From Cardiocondyla obscurior (taxonomy: Eukaryota > Arthropoda > Insecta > Hymenoptera > Formicidae), in NCBI RefSeq assembly GCF_019399895.1, contig NC_091866.1:5811501-5875500 (forward strand): DNA of 64,000 nt. The letters are read 5' to 3'. The stretch's first letter is position 1. Each line of letters starts with the position of its first letter. The notes beneath the pieces were generated by a model. The model was not told where the DNA came from and made no database searches. It was given only the letters and a program-made list of their open reading frames with translations. Of this stretch, positions 22,286 to 35,553 are shown piece after piece. A program made the position numbers and the translations under genes.

Positions 22286-24346
22286 TTACACGTTAGTTTG
22301 CCCTATCGTCACGTTGTCCAAGTGCCTCTTTATACTTTCCAAATCTTTCATATCCGATACCACACTTTCACACTTGTAAACTACTAAGGAATGATAAAAG
22401 TGAACGGCGAAGGCGACGAATACTATGAGAACGGGAATGACTATCACGGTGCTAGCAGTGGCAGCGGTAAAGGAATAGTCCCAGAACTTGACCCAACAGA
22501 GGATAGCCACCTCCACGAGAAAGAGAAACAGTCCAAGTATCGTGGAAAATGCCCAGGCCAATTCGATGAAACCGCGCATCCTTTCATGAGGTGACTCCGT
22601 AATGAGCCGCGAGACCTGGAGCTTACTTATTGCTTCGATATTAGGTAAGAGGTACGTGCTGATCATCAACGCGAAAATGTGCACTGATACCAAGAAAGTG
22701 GTGCAAACCGCGAACATTACAAACAGCCATTCCGGCACCGCCGTTGGTTCGTTTATTTGCAGTTCCACCATCGCGACCTGGAAAATAGAAATAGCGGGAT
22801 ATAGTTGACTAAAATCATCGGCAGCATCTTGTTGTGCTTGCGTTAAATATCGCGAGAAAAGAAGTGAATTAAAGAAAGTAATATCTGCCTTATATAACTA
22901 CAGATGTGCATCAAGATTACATGGAATTGTCGTCGACGACAATTTAGCCATTTTCAGGAAACGTTGTGCAATCGTGTACAGGAGTTTTCCAAGAAAACAC
23001 TTCTATTTAAATCATTATCCAAATATCCTAACCGATTATGTATTAATATTTATTGCTTGTTGCACATATGAAAAAAAATAATAAAATTTTCCAACTTATG
23101 TAAATCGTATACGTAATATACTAGGCATGCGAATTTTTATATAATTCAATACGTGTATAGTATCGTCCTGTAATATCTGGCCTTTAAACAAAAAAAAAAA
23201 AAATTTGCAGCATAAATATATTAGCAATCTCAAGAATAGATTAAGACATCCTCGTGCATGAAATAACACTTTTCAGACTTGTACATTACTTTTTTTTCAG
23301 TTTTCGTACTTAAAGATCTATATTTAAAAATATTTTAATTGCCTTTATGGAATTTATCAAGCTACAAGCGATTCATAATAATGTTCAATAATCAAGTGAT
23401 TCAAGAAAACTGATGATGAAGGCTGAAGATCAAAGTCGAAAGTGGAAGGAATATCGTAGGAGGATTTAAAAATAAATATCTACGTAAGCCTGAATAATTA
23501 ATGAATTGTAAGTACAAAAAACTTATTAAAATATTAAATACATACATACAAAAAAAAAAAAAAACTTATTTAATATCTTAATAATCCAAAAATTGTGATT
23601 ATTCAATCTGCTTCAAATATCAAATATTTTTTAGCCTTTTAATTACAATCGGTTAATTAAGTTCTTCAACATTTTAATAAATTTATATTAATAATTAAAA
23701 TTATAATTACTCATTTAATGTTTGCAAATAAAATTACAGTTACCATTGCGAATCCACTAAGAAGCTCTGATGTGGTTGCGGTTGCTTTCAGCTTTGCTCT
23801 GCTCATGTGAAGTCTTCTCCACGAGAGATTTTCAGGCCCGTCCTGTTCGTCGGTTTCAGTTTGTGAAAACGATGCCGGCTGCGGCTGCGACGGCGGCGGC
23901 GGCGGCGGAAGCGACGGCGGAGGAATTTGTGAGCACGTACAGCAACACGTGTACGTTGTACCGTTGCCTAAAATGTGACTAGGATACGGAAAGTTGTTTG
24001 ACGATCTCATGTCCAAAGCTACGTATCTATTGTTGTTGTGCCTGGTTCTAGACGACAACACCAGCTCGCTCTGAACGGGATACAATGTGCTTCTGGAACT
24101 GTACGAAGAGAAGCTCGACTCGCTCATCGGGACATGCTTCGTCGGCAGATGCGCTAAGGACGTGGGTCTAGGTCGCTGAGCCCCACAAGGGAGCCTCCAC
24201 GTCGATTGCGAAATATCGCTCTGCGTAGACTTGTTGAACCTGCCACTTTTCACGTCCTCCTCCGTGTCGCCGAGGGTCTTCATCTTCGCGCCGCCTACGA
24301 CGGTCGTGGCTTTCTCGTCTCGAACACAATCGACGAAGGCGCTCAT
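22286..24346 (-). CDS. Orai: Orai, pore subunit of the CRAC calcium channel
   Basis: Two minus-strand exons: 24,346-23,744 and 22,777-22,286, with donor ATG|GTAACT and acceptor TTTTCCAG. They join in phase to a 364-aa protein. The long N-terminus (about 165 aa) is Ser/Pro rich and cytosolic, with a proline run (PPPSLPPPPPPSQP). The TM1 extension and TM1 read SWRRLHMSRAKLKATATTS then ELLSGFAM|VAMVELQ, split by the intron. Glu206 is the selectivity-filter glutamate equivalent to human Glu106. Three further membrane segments follow, and the C-terminus contains the helical STIM-binding segment (SDMKDLESIKRHLDNV). Orai sits in the plasma membrane and is opened by STIM after ER calcium depletion. 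The vertebrate proteins are shorter (about 300 aa) while fly Orai is about 350. Confidence 0.95.
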
Positions 24347-26223
24347 CTCTCGAAGACGTCCTCCCTTTTCGTTCCCGCGACAATTGAAAATTTGCAGGAC
24401 AAGAAATTCCGCAGCTATCTCCTCGAGTATTTCCGCACTCGACCCATTGTTTCAACGCTCACGACGAGACGTTCAAACGATTCGAGTTTCGAAGACGCAC
24501 AGGTACGTCAAGGTATAATTACATCTCGTTTAGTTTCACTTTTGTCGTTTGCATAGTCAATGCAACATACGCATTCGCGTAATCGTTTAAATTATTAAGT
24601 AAATCGTTTTAGTGCCTCGGTAACAGTGGTAACTTATCATCATCGTCGTCATGGAACTGCATCGTCGGGAACGTTCTACGTTCTGGATTATCGTGCCGTT
24701 ATGATATACCGGCCACGAGCGACGTCGTTATCTTTACAAAGTGTTGGGGAAAAAAAAAACATGCGGCGACAGACGAATCTCTACCACATGGAAGAACGTG
24801 AAGCGGCCGCGAAACTGTACCCTGCGGCTCCGACCGAAGACTAAAGGATCTCCTAGCCAAAGTACGGACATGACGTATCGTATCTGCCTGAATCATAACA
24901 ATAGTATTAATTACCTTCGGGCCATATCTGCGACATAATAACTGGCCGTGTGGCCTCCCGCGCGTGTCCGTGTGTGCTACTACTGTGTAGTAGTGCGCGA
25001 TTCACCTCTCACGTGCTCGTAAAAAACGCCAGCGTTGCGGGCAATGACGTTTGTTGTTCCTGCCTTTTAAAACGGCGATAAGACAATCAAAGCGAAGCAA
25101 GCACGTCGTGAAGTTCCGAAGCGATGAGTCGCTCATAGAAGATAAAGCGCTTGGAAAATGTACGGGCGTATTAAAGGCTTTTTTTTTTTTTTTTTTTTTT
25201 TGTGTTACGTTTCCTTCCTCGGCAATGCTCGACGCATTAAAGTCGTTAATTACACAGCCACGCTGCGACAATCAGACCTTCTCATTAAAGCACGGAATAC
25301 CTGCACGTACCTGCGGAAGTGTATAACATGTTTCACGATGATACCAATATACGAGGATCGTCGTAGATAACAAGAAACGAGACAATATAATACCGGGATG
25401 CGATAGTATTGTATTTGCACGAATAATAATTTTATACGCCAGCATTCTACGAAGCTGAATTCGCATATCCCGCGAAGAGAAAGGCTTCCACGATTTTTCG
25501 CCTTTCACGCATTGGCCTTTAGCAATCAAACTGGTTTCAGCTAGCATAATGATTAATAAAGTTGCAATCTGTTGTAAGCATGCAAATATATATCGACACA
25601 CGTTTACAACGCGGCGTTTCTTAATTCGACTTTTTTCGCAAAAAAAGAAATTATTTAAAATTACTTTGTTTTATTAGTATTCCAACAGTCGATCTTTCTA
25701 ATGTTACTTATTAATAAAATATATATATCCATTTCTTTTTCTATTTTGGAACTTTTAGCAAACAAGCTCAATAGATCGTGTATATGCATAGGCTTAAGAT
25801 AATTTGGTAATAAAATTACAATCCGAAGAGAGAATACAACAAGTTATGCAATCTGTGTTTCTTCATGTGTATAAAACTTGCGTGACAAAAATGCTGACAA
25901 AATCCTCTAACAAACGCGTGACAAGATTATAAGTATAGCACGTGATGCAAAATTAAATGTTTAGTTATGGCACAGTTTGTGCGAAAATAAAATATAGTTT
26001 TTGATAGATAAAATACGTGCATCTTTTAAAATAATCGTACCTTCTCCGTAATAATTAATAATAAGGTTTGACAATTTATTCGATAAATTAGTGATATTAA
26101 TTATCAAAATATGTATAAAATTATCTTTGTTACATCACCACAGGTTATAAATATTTCTTTAATGTAACGTTACGCTAATCAGCGTAATTTATAATTTTTA
26201 TAACATTTTAATAATGACGTCTT
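24347..26223. other. Upstream region between Orai and TRAPPC8
   Basis: About 1.9 kb without a supported gene. The part nearest Orai (24,350-25,050) is more GC-rich and probably holds its promoter and 5' leader. The remainder is AT-rich with a poly-T run at 25,181-25,201. Short frames on both strands are not convincing. Confidence 0.35.
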
Positions 26224-26367
26224 AAGCGGCGTCTACAATGGGTGTAGTAAATCTTTTAAGCCTTAAGAAACTGACCAATTATATCAAAATTCCAAGAGAA
26301 TAGTCTAATACGATTGGTTAATTTCTTACGGCTTAAAGCTTAAGATCTTATTGTCGAAGGCGGTCTG
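26224..26367. mobile_element. Small MITE-like element upstream of TRAPPC8
   Basis: The left side reads GGCGTCTACAATGGGTG then CTTTTAAGCCTTAAGAAACT. The right side reads, on the opposite strand, GCCTTCGACAATAAGATCTT then AAGCCGTAAGAAATTAACC. These form imperfect inverted repeats of about 60 bases around a short AT-rich centre. I could not fix the target-site duplication. Confidence 0.5.
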
Positions 26368-26717
26368 AAGCGCCAAGTGGACCAACCGTAGCGTTGCTAC
26401 GAATGCTCTTGGCTGTAGCATTTGAAGAGCGCCAACTGGACCGTACAATGTATGTACGTTTGGAGTAAGGGAGGAAACAGCTGTTCGACGATGGACATGT
26501 TTATCGGTGGGGACGTATAGGGGATGCGTTGTCATTCCGGGGTATGTGCGACGTCGATTCGCGAGATAACGGCCGCCGGGATGGATGTGATGTGATTGTG
26601 GAATGTGGCACAGTCGCGCGGCGCGAGGTGTGATGAGCACGTACATCCGGTGCTACGTGCATGAAAAGCGCGACTCTTAACGCGGATTACGTTTCATCGG
26701 CCCCGCGCTTAAGGATC

Positions 26718-27960
26718 ATGGCGCAGTGCAAATTAACCCCGCGGGAATTCATCGGCAACGCTTTCTCCCCGCAAATCGCCGTGGTTTGCTCGGCCGCGGC
26801 TGACGCCGTGTGCCAGAAGAACAATCTATCCTTCGTCGAGTTGCTTCAGCCGTTTTGCAAATTAAATACCGAAGGTAAGCTGGCAGAATCGCATTGATTA
26901 TACGTCAGACATCTCCGCGTATTACTCTCTAAACTTTGTACAGACTGTAATGGAATCTCAAATTGCATCTATTAGATATTTTCAACATTTTTTTTTAATC
27001 TTGTACAATTTATACAATTTATCTTAACTTTAGGTTACTTTAAGGATCCCCAAGGTAACACAGTAGCAATTAGAAATCTTCGTCTTTCCATACAAGACAT
27101 TAATGCACGACCACCAGAACCAAGTCTTGCCAAAAAGTTGTTGAACGAAGCAGTCAGTTCCACTCTGTGCGAGCGTACAACCACAGTACACATTGGCACA
27201 ACCGAGCTAGATATTCCAGTCTCTGTTCCTTGGTTTGAAGCTTGGAGAAAAACATTTTTAAACGTTCAGTTTCCATCAGATCATGAATTTACCAAACATT
27301 TACTTGCATGCTTGATAGTAATTTCTACAGCAGAGGATAATCCTTTGGAAAAGATTCAGACTATGGGAGCACAATTGCATCAGAGTATACCTGGCAGGTT
27401 ACCTAAATGGTTCAACAATAATGCTCTTAGGTATTACATCTTAGTTCATGATGCTTTCCAGGATGACAGAAATAAGTAAGTACATTATATATTTATTTCA
27501 CTTTTAAAAATTTACGCAAATATTACTATATTATATACTTATAAAATTTAATTTAAACTGTAAAAGAGAAAACGATTAAAAATTTATTTTTCTGATATTG
27601 ATAAACATTTCAAATTGATAGATCAACTTTTTTTTTTTTTTAATAAAAAAAATGCATATATTTTTATATAATTTGTTTTTCAGAGCAGAAACAGTTTTTA
27701 CAGATATGAAGAATATTTATGGTACTAATAATTGCTTTTTATTGCAAATGAACTCAAGACCACCCGGTCTTTCCGACGACAATACACATTTGCCCGACCC
27801 TTGGAGTCAATTTTTAACGAAACATTCGGAATTGATTGGCAACAGTGAACAAAATAGTTCCCCTCGTACACCTGTGGATACAGGTGGAGTATCTGCCATG
27901 CCGAGTGAGCTGACCACAGAAACTGAAAAGTACATTTATATTTATATTTATATACGTTTT

Positions 27961-28020
<60 letters not shown>

Positions 28021-31000
28021 AATTTATTTGTAAATACAATTTTTTTTGTTACATAAATATTACTAATCTCTTTAAATCTGTCGTCTGTAAAACCAAAAAC
28101 TTATTACAGAACAAGCCAAGCTGGAACACCATTAATACCGCACGACTGTATTACATTACCATCTCCAGATTTAACAGAGCTAATTTCTGGAGTTGACACG
28201 ATTAGTCTTTCGTCTGAAATATCCGAGTCATTAAATACGAATTTAGAAGTTGGACAAGAAGCTGTTCCAGTTACAGTTCATCCACTCAGTCCAGACAACG
28301 AGAAATCACAAAGTTTTATTCCTATGACTAATATCAAAGGTCAATCCGTTGTTGCTAATTCGCCGATAAACACAAATGTCTGGGCAGATTCTCCAAATTA
28401 TGTGATGACTCAGCACGGTGCTCGTCTTTCCACTCAAGATCTAGAAAGATTACGAACATTAATAACGGAATTTTGTTTGCGAAGTTTATTACCTTATGTA
28501 GAAAAGCAAATTGGCCTATTGAATGATGTGATTTCAAACAAAAGAGTCAGCAGATCACTATTTAGTGCGACAAAAAGGTGGTTTAGCACAAATAAGCCTG
28601 GCGCACCAGGTTTAGCACCATCAAATGCTGTAATGTGAGAGAAAATAATGTTTGATTAGTTTTTAAGAAAACAGCTCAATATAATTATTAGATTTTTTTT
28701 TTTAATTAATTATATTAAAATGACATAATTTTGTTGCACGTTTATGTTTTAGTTACACAACAGAATCGCCAGAATTACAATTGCGACGTTTAGGCGATCT
28801 GTGTTTCATGTTTGGTCACTATTCGCTCGCTTATCAGGCTTATCATAGTGCAAAGCGCGACTTTGCAGCGGACCAGGCTTGGGTATATTACGCGGGCGCT
28901 CTTGAAATGGCCGCTTTGAGCGCTTTTATGCAAGGCGAGACAAACAGGAAGACCATTGAATATATGGACGATGCGATATTAACGTATGCAAACAGTTGTA
29001 AGATGCCTCAGTTTGCAACAAGGGCAACGCTGCTCAGCGCCGAATGTTTAAAAGGCCGAGGATTGTACGGAGAAGCTGCGAAACAGTTAATACGGATGAC
29101 CAGTGAAGATTCCGACTTACGTTCAGCTTTATTGCTCGAACAGGCCGCGTATTGCTTTATTGGTCCGAAAATGATGCGCAAATATGCCTTCCATGCAGTT
29201 TTGGCTGGACATAGATTCTCAAAAGCTGGCCAAAGAAAGCATTCTTTACGATGTTATCAGCAAGCGTATCAGGTAAACGTTATTGCCAGTAAAAATAACA
29301 TTACATTTTGTTAAAATTTTTAATGAATAATACATGACGTTAGGTATATTATGAAAGAGGATGGTCTTTGGCAGAAGATCATATTCATTTCACAATCGGT
29401 AGGCAAGCCGCATCCTTGAAGCAAATCTCCGAGGCGGTAAGGGCATTTGAAAAGTTACTTAATGCTTCTAGTAAACAGCACGCGTTGCAGCAGGCGGCAT
29501 TCTTACGAGAATTTTTACATACTTATAACGTAAGTGTAATTTACGGTATCTGGCAATGATTTGAAATCGACAGTTTTTATTTATGGTCATGTGCAGTTAT
29601 TGTTTCAGGAAAACGGTACAAATTATACAGAACTCCCCATTTTACCTTTACCGTTGTTGGATAGCGATAATATCAAAATGTTATACGGTCCTTTGGGAAA
29701 ACCAACCGAAAGCAATATTCCAGCGAGTCACGTCACGTTTACTGAAGAGGCGGATGACGCGAGATGGTCGAAAATGGAGGAGCTGCTGATAACCGAGGCA
29801 CAGGGCTCTCCGCCTATGATATTTAAGCCGACTGTTGCGTTATACTGTAAAACAAGTAATAACGCTGTAAAACCCAACGCGGTTCTGGACGAGCCAGTAC
29901 ATTATTCTATCGAGTTGCACAATCCACTACACATCCCATTACCGCTCTCAGACGTGACTCTGTTATGGTCATTCACTTGCAATAATGAGACTATTACAAA
30001 CGAAACAAAAACAATCGATGGCTCAACTCCGGTTGATACGGATGTTATAGACGCAATTTTGTTACAATCAACATGCAAACAGAATATCATGTTGTCTCTC
30101 ACACCTAGACGAGTGGGTGAATTAAAAATCTTAGGTATAAGTTATAAATTATCCAATCCGGTACAAACAATGAACGATTCTCCGGTAACAAGTTCGGCCG
30201 TTGTTGTCGCCGGTAAGAGATTGTTTGAGATTACACCACCTAAATTGAGAAGTAAAGAGAAGCCCAGTGTAAATATGTATGGGAAAGATTACAGACTAGA
30301 AATAAATGTGATAGAGAAGGCGGCATTTATGCAGGTATGCTATTTGAAAAACAACAATATATTGTGGGAAATAAAAATTTAAAAGTTGCTTTTTTTTTTT
30401 TTTCCAGATACATTTCACTAAGTTATCGCCAGAAATGTTGTGTGGTGAAGTACAAAAGGTGGAAGTCATGTTAAAAAATATAGGTAACGCTCCATTGACG
30501 AATATATATATTGCATCTACCGACGCCAAGCTTTTTACATTAGGAAATACGGAAATTGATACATTTGCAAACGAAGGTAAGTGTCTTTAGAATATACGTA
30601 AAATTTTATTACTTTTTCGTAACTTTTTACTTTTTTCTGTGCACAGGATCTTATTATTGTATAATTTATTAAATATTATGCTTGCAGATTCAATTGCAAA
30701 GAAAAATAATAGATCAATCACAAAAGTAATATTACCACTTTTTAAGAATAATATGTTAAATGTAAATGAAACTCATAAAATGCCACTTTGGGTGCAAGCA
30801 CCTCATGTGAAAGGTACTCACAGATTAGATTTACTTTTCTATTACGAAAGTGTCGCATCGAAAGTTATTCCGAAGCATCGTTTGTGCCGACACACCTGGC
30901 AATTAACGGTGTTGGATTCGATACAAATTACCGCGGCTGCTGCGAGAAGTGGATTGTTCAAAGATGATTCGCCGACATTAAATTTAATCATGTCCGTCAA

Positions 31001-32122
31001 AAATACTAATCAAGTTCACGATCCATCTATAAATGAGATTATTCTGTCCGAAGTATCGCTACAAAGCGCCGCGTGGTCCGCGTTTCACTCCTCTGTTTTG
31101 CCGCCAAGCATTAAAGTGCAGCCTCAAGAAGTATTTCATCTGATGTTGAAGCTGAAGAAAAAGAAAATCGACAGCGAATCGAATATCTTCAATGTATCTT
31201 TAACTTCTAACGAAGACAGCAAAGCACTGATCGACAGTTATCCATTTATCAATTTTATACAAAGACGTTACATTCAGCCATTGGACGTGAACGAAAATGC
31301 GAGCGATATGCAACAATTTCAATCGCAACAGAACGTTGAGCGAAACTCGATATCAAATATAGCATTGAATTCCACATTAATCGTCAAGTGGTGTGCTAAC
31401 GTAACTGAGAGTGGCGTGATTACTCGAACGGCAGTTGGGCAGCATCACCTTGAACTCAAGCATTTAGACAAGACGTACAAACATCCAAAGGAACCGCGTG
31501 CTGAACGTAACGAATACGGCACTCGCTTGAAAGTTTTCGGTCCGGACCGGAACGTGTCTAATACAGTAACTGCCCTACTTAAGGACTCCACATGGGAAGT
31601 AGAACATCTTAAAAGTTTACTTTCTTTCTCCCTTAGTCATCAAAGGCAGGTCACACACAATTTTCGACAAAGTCGATTGTGCATCGTTCCTGTGATAATG
31701 TATCTGCAAAATCATTCGGATGCGCGAGTGGACGTTAAAATAAGCACGATAGGTACTAGCAGGTAAGAAAAATATTAAATGTTCACATATAATATATTTG
31801 ATTTTTTTCTTCTATTATGTATATTACGTACGTATGTGGGACTTTCTCTTTCAGTGAAACTCATCTTCCGAATATTAAGTCTCAAGTGTATTTGCCGCAA
31901 GCTTCAACGTATTACAAATATGCCGGCCATTCATCAATTTATTCCGATGTTGCAGCTCAGGCAAGTAATACCATGAAGCTGCACGCTATGTTACCTAGCG
32001 CGGGAACGTATGACCTAGCGGCGCGAATACAGATCTCTGTTAGAGTTATAAATAGTCAAGAATATGTCATTCAAAAAGGCAAAATGGAGAGTATATGCAT
32101 CATTAACGACGACAGTACATAA
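26718..32122 (+). CDS. TRAPPC8: TRAPPC8, TRAPPIII complex subunit
   Basis: Ten coding exons: 26,718-26,874, 27,034-27,475, 27,684-27,929, 28,110-28,634, 28,753-29,272, 29,344-29,529, 29,609-30,334, 30,408-30,576, 30,688-31,762 and 31,855-32,122. All junctions are GT-AG with consistent phase, giving 1437 aa; the human protein is about 1435. The start MAQCKLTPREFIGNAFSPQ is the conserved one; an in-frame ATG 57 bases upstream is possible but lacks the family sequence. Diagnostic stretches include KNNLSFVELLQPFCKL, VPWFEAWRKTFL, RSLFSATKRWFS, TSEDSDLRSALLLEQAA and AGHRFSKAGQRKHSLRCY. The central TPR-like helical region is followed by beta-rich C-terminal domains. TRAPPC8 is specific to TRAPPIII, the Rab1 exchange complex in ER-Golgi traffic and autophagy. 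Intron 3 contains a long (TA)n tract. AATAAA signals lie near 32,822-32,833. Confidence 0.96.
27964..28018. repeat. (TA)n microsatellite in TRAPPC8 intron 3
   Basis: About 27 TA dinucleotides just downstream of the exon 3 donor, inside the intron. Confidence 0.9.
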
Positions 32123-34872
32123 ATTAATACCCGTCGCGATTACAGTCACTAAAAAAAATACAAAAGCTATTTTCAGTGTAACTCAAAATCATTCCTTGTC
32201 AGTATATGTATATACGCCGAATGTTGAATATTGTTACATTATATTTCAATTGATATTTTAATAATGTCATATTTTTTACCTGATATATCACGTTTCAGCG
32301 TCAATTGCTTTATGTGGATAAGATAACGTTTTGTACTTTAACGGGCGTGACGAGCGATCAAATTGAATGAAATCTTTTAACTCGATTATATTTAATTTCG
32401 CTAATGTAATTATTTAATTTTTTTACGACCTGTTAATTTAAAACTATCTCACAGGGAATCTATGAGGACTTGAGCACATAGCAAGAATTTAAACAGTTTT
32501 TTTCTGTTGTATTACTTTCAATTTGAAGACAACCTAGTATTTTTTTCTTGTCAAACAAACGATGTGCATTACTTTTTACAAGACACATCGTCTATAATTA
32601 CTTTTATAACTGTCGTTGAGCTTACTTTCGCTTACGAATCACGCTTTTGCCTAAGTTAATAAAAGAAAATTTTTTCTCTTTATGCGAAAGAGTTTATTCA
32701 AATTTCAAGCAAGATAAAAAGTAATTTCTCTTGTGCAAAACAAAATTAAATTTTTATATATATAAATTTAGTATGCATATGATGAACAATTAATTATGTG
32801 ATTGCTTATGATAGATTAAAGAATAAAGAATAAAATTTACAAATGTTTCTCAAATATGTGAAATACAAACGTGTATAACAAGTTTTTCAAGTGTTGTGAT
32901 GAATTTAAAAGAACTAAGGAATGAGATCATGTTTTTAGGTTATAAGCTTGTATTTTTTGTACACTGTATTTCTTAAAAAATAAGAATGTGTATAAGTCAA
33001 TTTTTACAAATAAGAATCTCAGCTTATGAAGTGATACGAGATAAAGGTCTTGTGTACAAAGTTATCAAATTCACAAGTGAACGATAAGCAAAATTATTCA
33101 TTACTTTTTACGATTATAATGGCGTTTGTAATATAGTCTTTTCTTAACGCGTTAAACTTCAGCGGCTCGTATCGACAGGAGCACCATCGTGTTCTCGCCA
33201 ATTCTCTCGATGCGTTTCTCAGAAAATGATGAAGGAACGGCAGAACTTGTCTGCAAAACACGCCGCCAACACGCGTGCAACACTCTATACACGTACACCC
33301 GCTACATTCCTATGTCCACGGTGCGCAGCGCATTCCTGCTCGTCGGCCTTTTTATCCGGATGCTGCGTACCGCGAGACTCATCAGTTTTCCGATCTACGA
33401 CCCGCAGATTTGGTTCTAGGTGAATTATGCCACGAAGAAAAGGACAGCCGGAAAGGGACTCTTGATCCGAATAACCGCGTGAAGCGTGACCAACCGTAGC
33501 GAATGCCGCGGATCAACTGGCACTTGCCACTTGCCAGGCTTGGAGCAGCCTCCGCAACGGCCTGATATTCGTAGCACTCCGACACTCCGGCACTCTGCGT
33601 TTTTCTTCCAACGGGGCCCCGATCCTTGCCCGGAGAAGGGATGCATATAGCGTTCCCGAAGTTTAGAAATCACGGCAGCTTTGACTCTTTTCAACCACCT
33701 CGGGCAAGCCTGGCATTTCTGTCACTCTGCAAAATTTTTTTTTTTCCAGATAACTTTGTTTAAAACGATCTTACGGACGCGTCTTACGGCCCGATCATCG
33801 CTCTTTAAACTTTGGACTTTTGTACATATATATTAATTGTTAAGAAAAATTGATAAAGAATTTGTGAGAGAATAAAAAAAAAAAATTAAATTAAAAAATT
33901 AGGCTAGATTAAATTAAGACTGGGCTGAATTTAAAATTGAAAACAAGATGTCTACTTTTTAAATATAGATACTTTCCACTGAGGATCTCCTTGAAGAAGT
34001 GCTTAAATAAATAAAATCATTACACTTTCATGCATGACAGATCGCATAAAACCTACAAATATAGTCTCGAAAAAACGGCAATCTCAGTATTAATTAATAT
34101 TTCGTAAACGAAATCCTCTCCACGATCAAAATGTAAATGAAATTTACAACATTAATCGTGCAAATGAGAAGTAACAGAAATGATGTCCAGTGATTATGTT
34201 TTCACTTTCTTTCTTTCTTTCTTTCTTTCTTTCTGCTCACGCAATACGGATGCACGACACGTGCTGGGCCTGAGATTGCATGTGAGTCATCAGGAATTCG
34301 AAACTGATTTAAAACTGGTTGTTTGATTGACGGAATGCATTTTTTAGTGAACAAGCTCGTTATAGAACAGGGGTACTCGAGAGGGAGAACGTCTTCGTTA
34401 TCTGCCAGTTTTTAAGGAACCAATGAAAAATTTTATAGCGATATTGTTGCCACTGAATATTTGACCACAAAATCTGTGTTTAACTTACCTTTGACTAAAG
34501 ATTCATTTCTTGAACGTGCGTGACCAGTCGTCGTTATTTATCAACTAATCAAGTGGATGGAATAGCGATCAAAAATTAAGCGTAAGCCTCCTCGTTAAGT
34601 TTTTATTTGATATAATCCGTTTGCGATGATAAAACTGTCTTGAAAAGAAAGTGCAGTTGAAAAGTAAATAAGTAAATATGCAAAAAAAGAAAAAAAAAAA
34701 AAAATATATATATATATAATAATATGTAATATACTTGATGGATTCACCAGAAAAATGGTAACATAAAAAATATAATACAAACTAAATTTTATTTAATAAG
34801 TTAACGTGCTTCTTAACCTCGGCCACTTTTAGTAGAGATGCGCTCGATCTCAAAATGAGCAAGGATCACTAG
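32123..34872. other. TRAPPC8 3' end and intergenic sequence
   Basis: The first 700 bases are AT-rich and include the probable TRAPPC8 polyadenylation region. A GC-richer island at about 33,150-33,720 has short frames on both strands but nothing I recognise; it could be a decayed element or a regulatory region. The rest is AT-rich with a CTTT microsatellite at about 34,205-34,232 and poly-A stretches. Confidence 0.35.
34205..34232. repeat. (CTTT)n microsatellite
   Basis: Seven copies of a TTTC/CTTT unit in tandem. Confidence 0.85.
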
Positions 34873-35048
34873 CTCCAAGCTCGATCGAATGGTTTGCTTA
34901 CGCAGCATCTCCTGGAGCAGAGGAAAAGAGATCTTGTTCGGCTGCATTATACCGTTGATACCGCGTCCGATTTACTGACGAAGTTATACGAAGCCGATTA
35001 TCATTATGTCAATAATACTGCGCGACCTGCAGCGGCTCGGCGCCATTG
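34873..35048 (+). other. Unidentified open frame, possible exon
   Basis: After a TAG, the plus strand is open for about 58 codons to a TGA at about 35,048. The product is helical and compositionally protein-like: NGLLTQHLLEQRKRDLVRL, then HYTVDTASDLLTKLYEADYH. The local sequence is GC-richer than its flanks. There is no ATG start in frame, so it would need to be an internal or terminal exon or a pseudogene. I do not recognise the family. A minus-strand frame over the same bases (MQPNKISFPLLQEMLRK) is an alternative. Confidence 0.25.
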
Positions 35049-35553
35049 ACGCCGTTTCGTCTGAAGTTTCTGAACTTGGGCGCATACATATCGAAAGTCG
35101 CTCGCGCTCGAAACACATGCGATTTTTTCCCTCTTGCGCGCCATTACGTCACGCTTGTTTAAAAATTAATACGAAAAAAAAAGGTAACGCCTCTAAAAAT
35201 AATTTATTTTTCCTTATTAATTAATTAACTTGTTACTCTGTCCTTTAACCTGTTCGAGGCTCGCGACATGTGTGAAGCATGTGTGTTAAATTACGAAACC
35301 AAAACGTGCGTGGAACGTGTGGAAAACGTGGCGAAGAGCTGAAAAACACATGGAACACAAAGCGTGAATTAAGAAAGAACAAACTGGTAAAAAAGCTTTA
35401 TATTCTGTAATTTTTTTTTTTCAGATATTTATAGATATTTATTGTGTAATATATGTAATATATGTATATTATATACATACATTTATACATATATCAGGAA
35501 GTATATTATACTTACAGGTACAGAGAAATATGTTTGAGAATCGCAGATAGATA

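Noticed and set aside
23770..24556. Plus-strand frames opposite Orai exon 1
   Set aside because: The minus strand carries the Orai N-terminal exon joining in phase to the conserved channel. The plus frames are antisense shadows.
26661..26717. Upstream in-frame ATG extending TRAPPC8 by 19 residues
   Set aside because: The family's conserved start is MAQCK. The extension has no recognisable similarity, though its use cannot be excluded.
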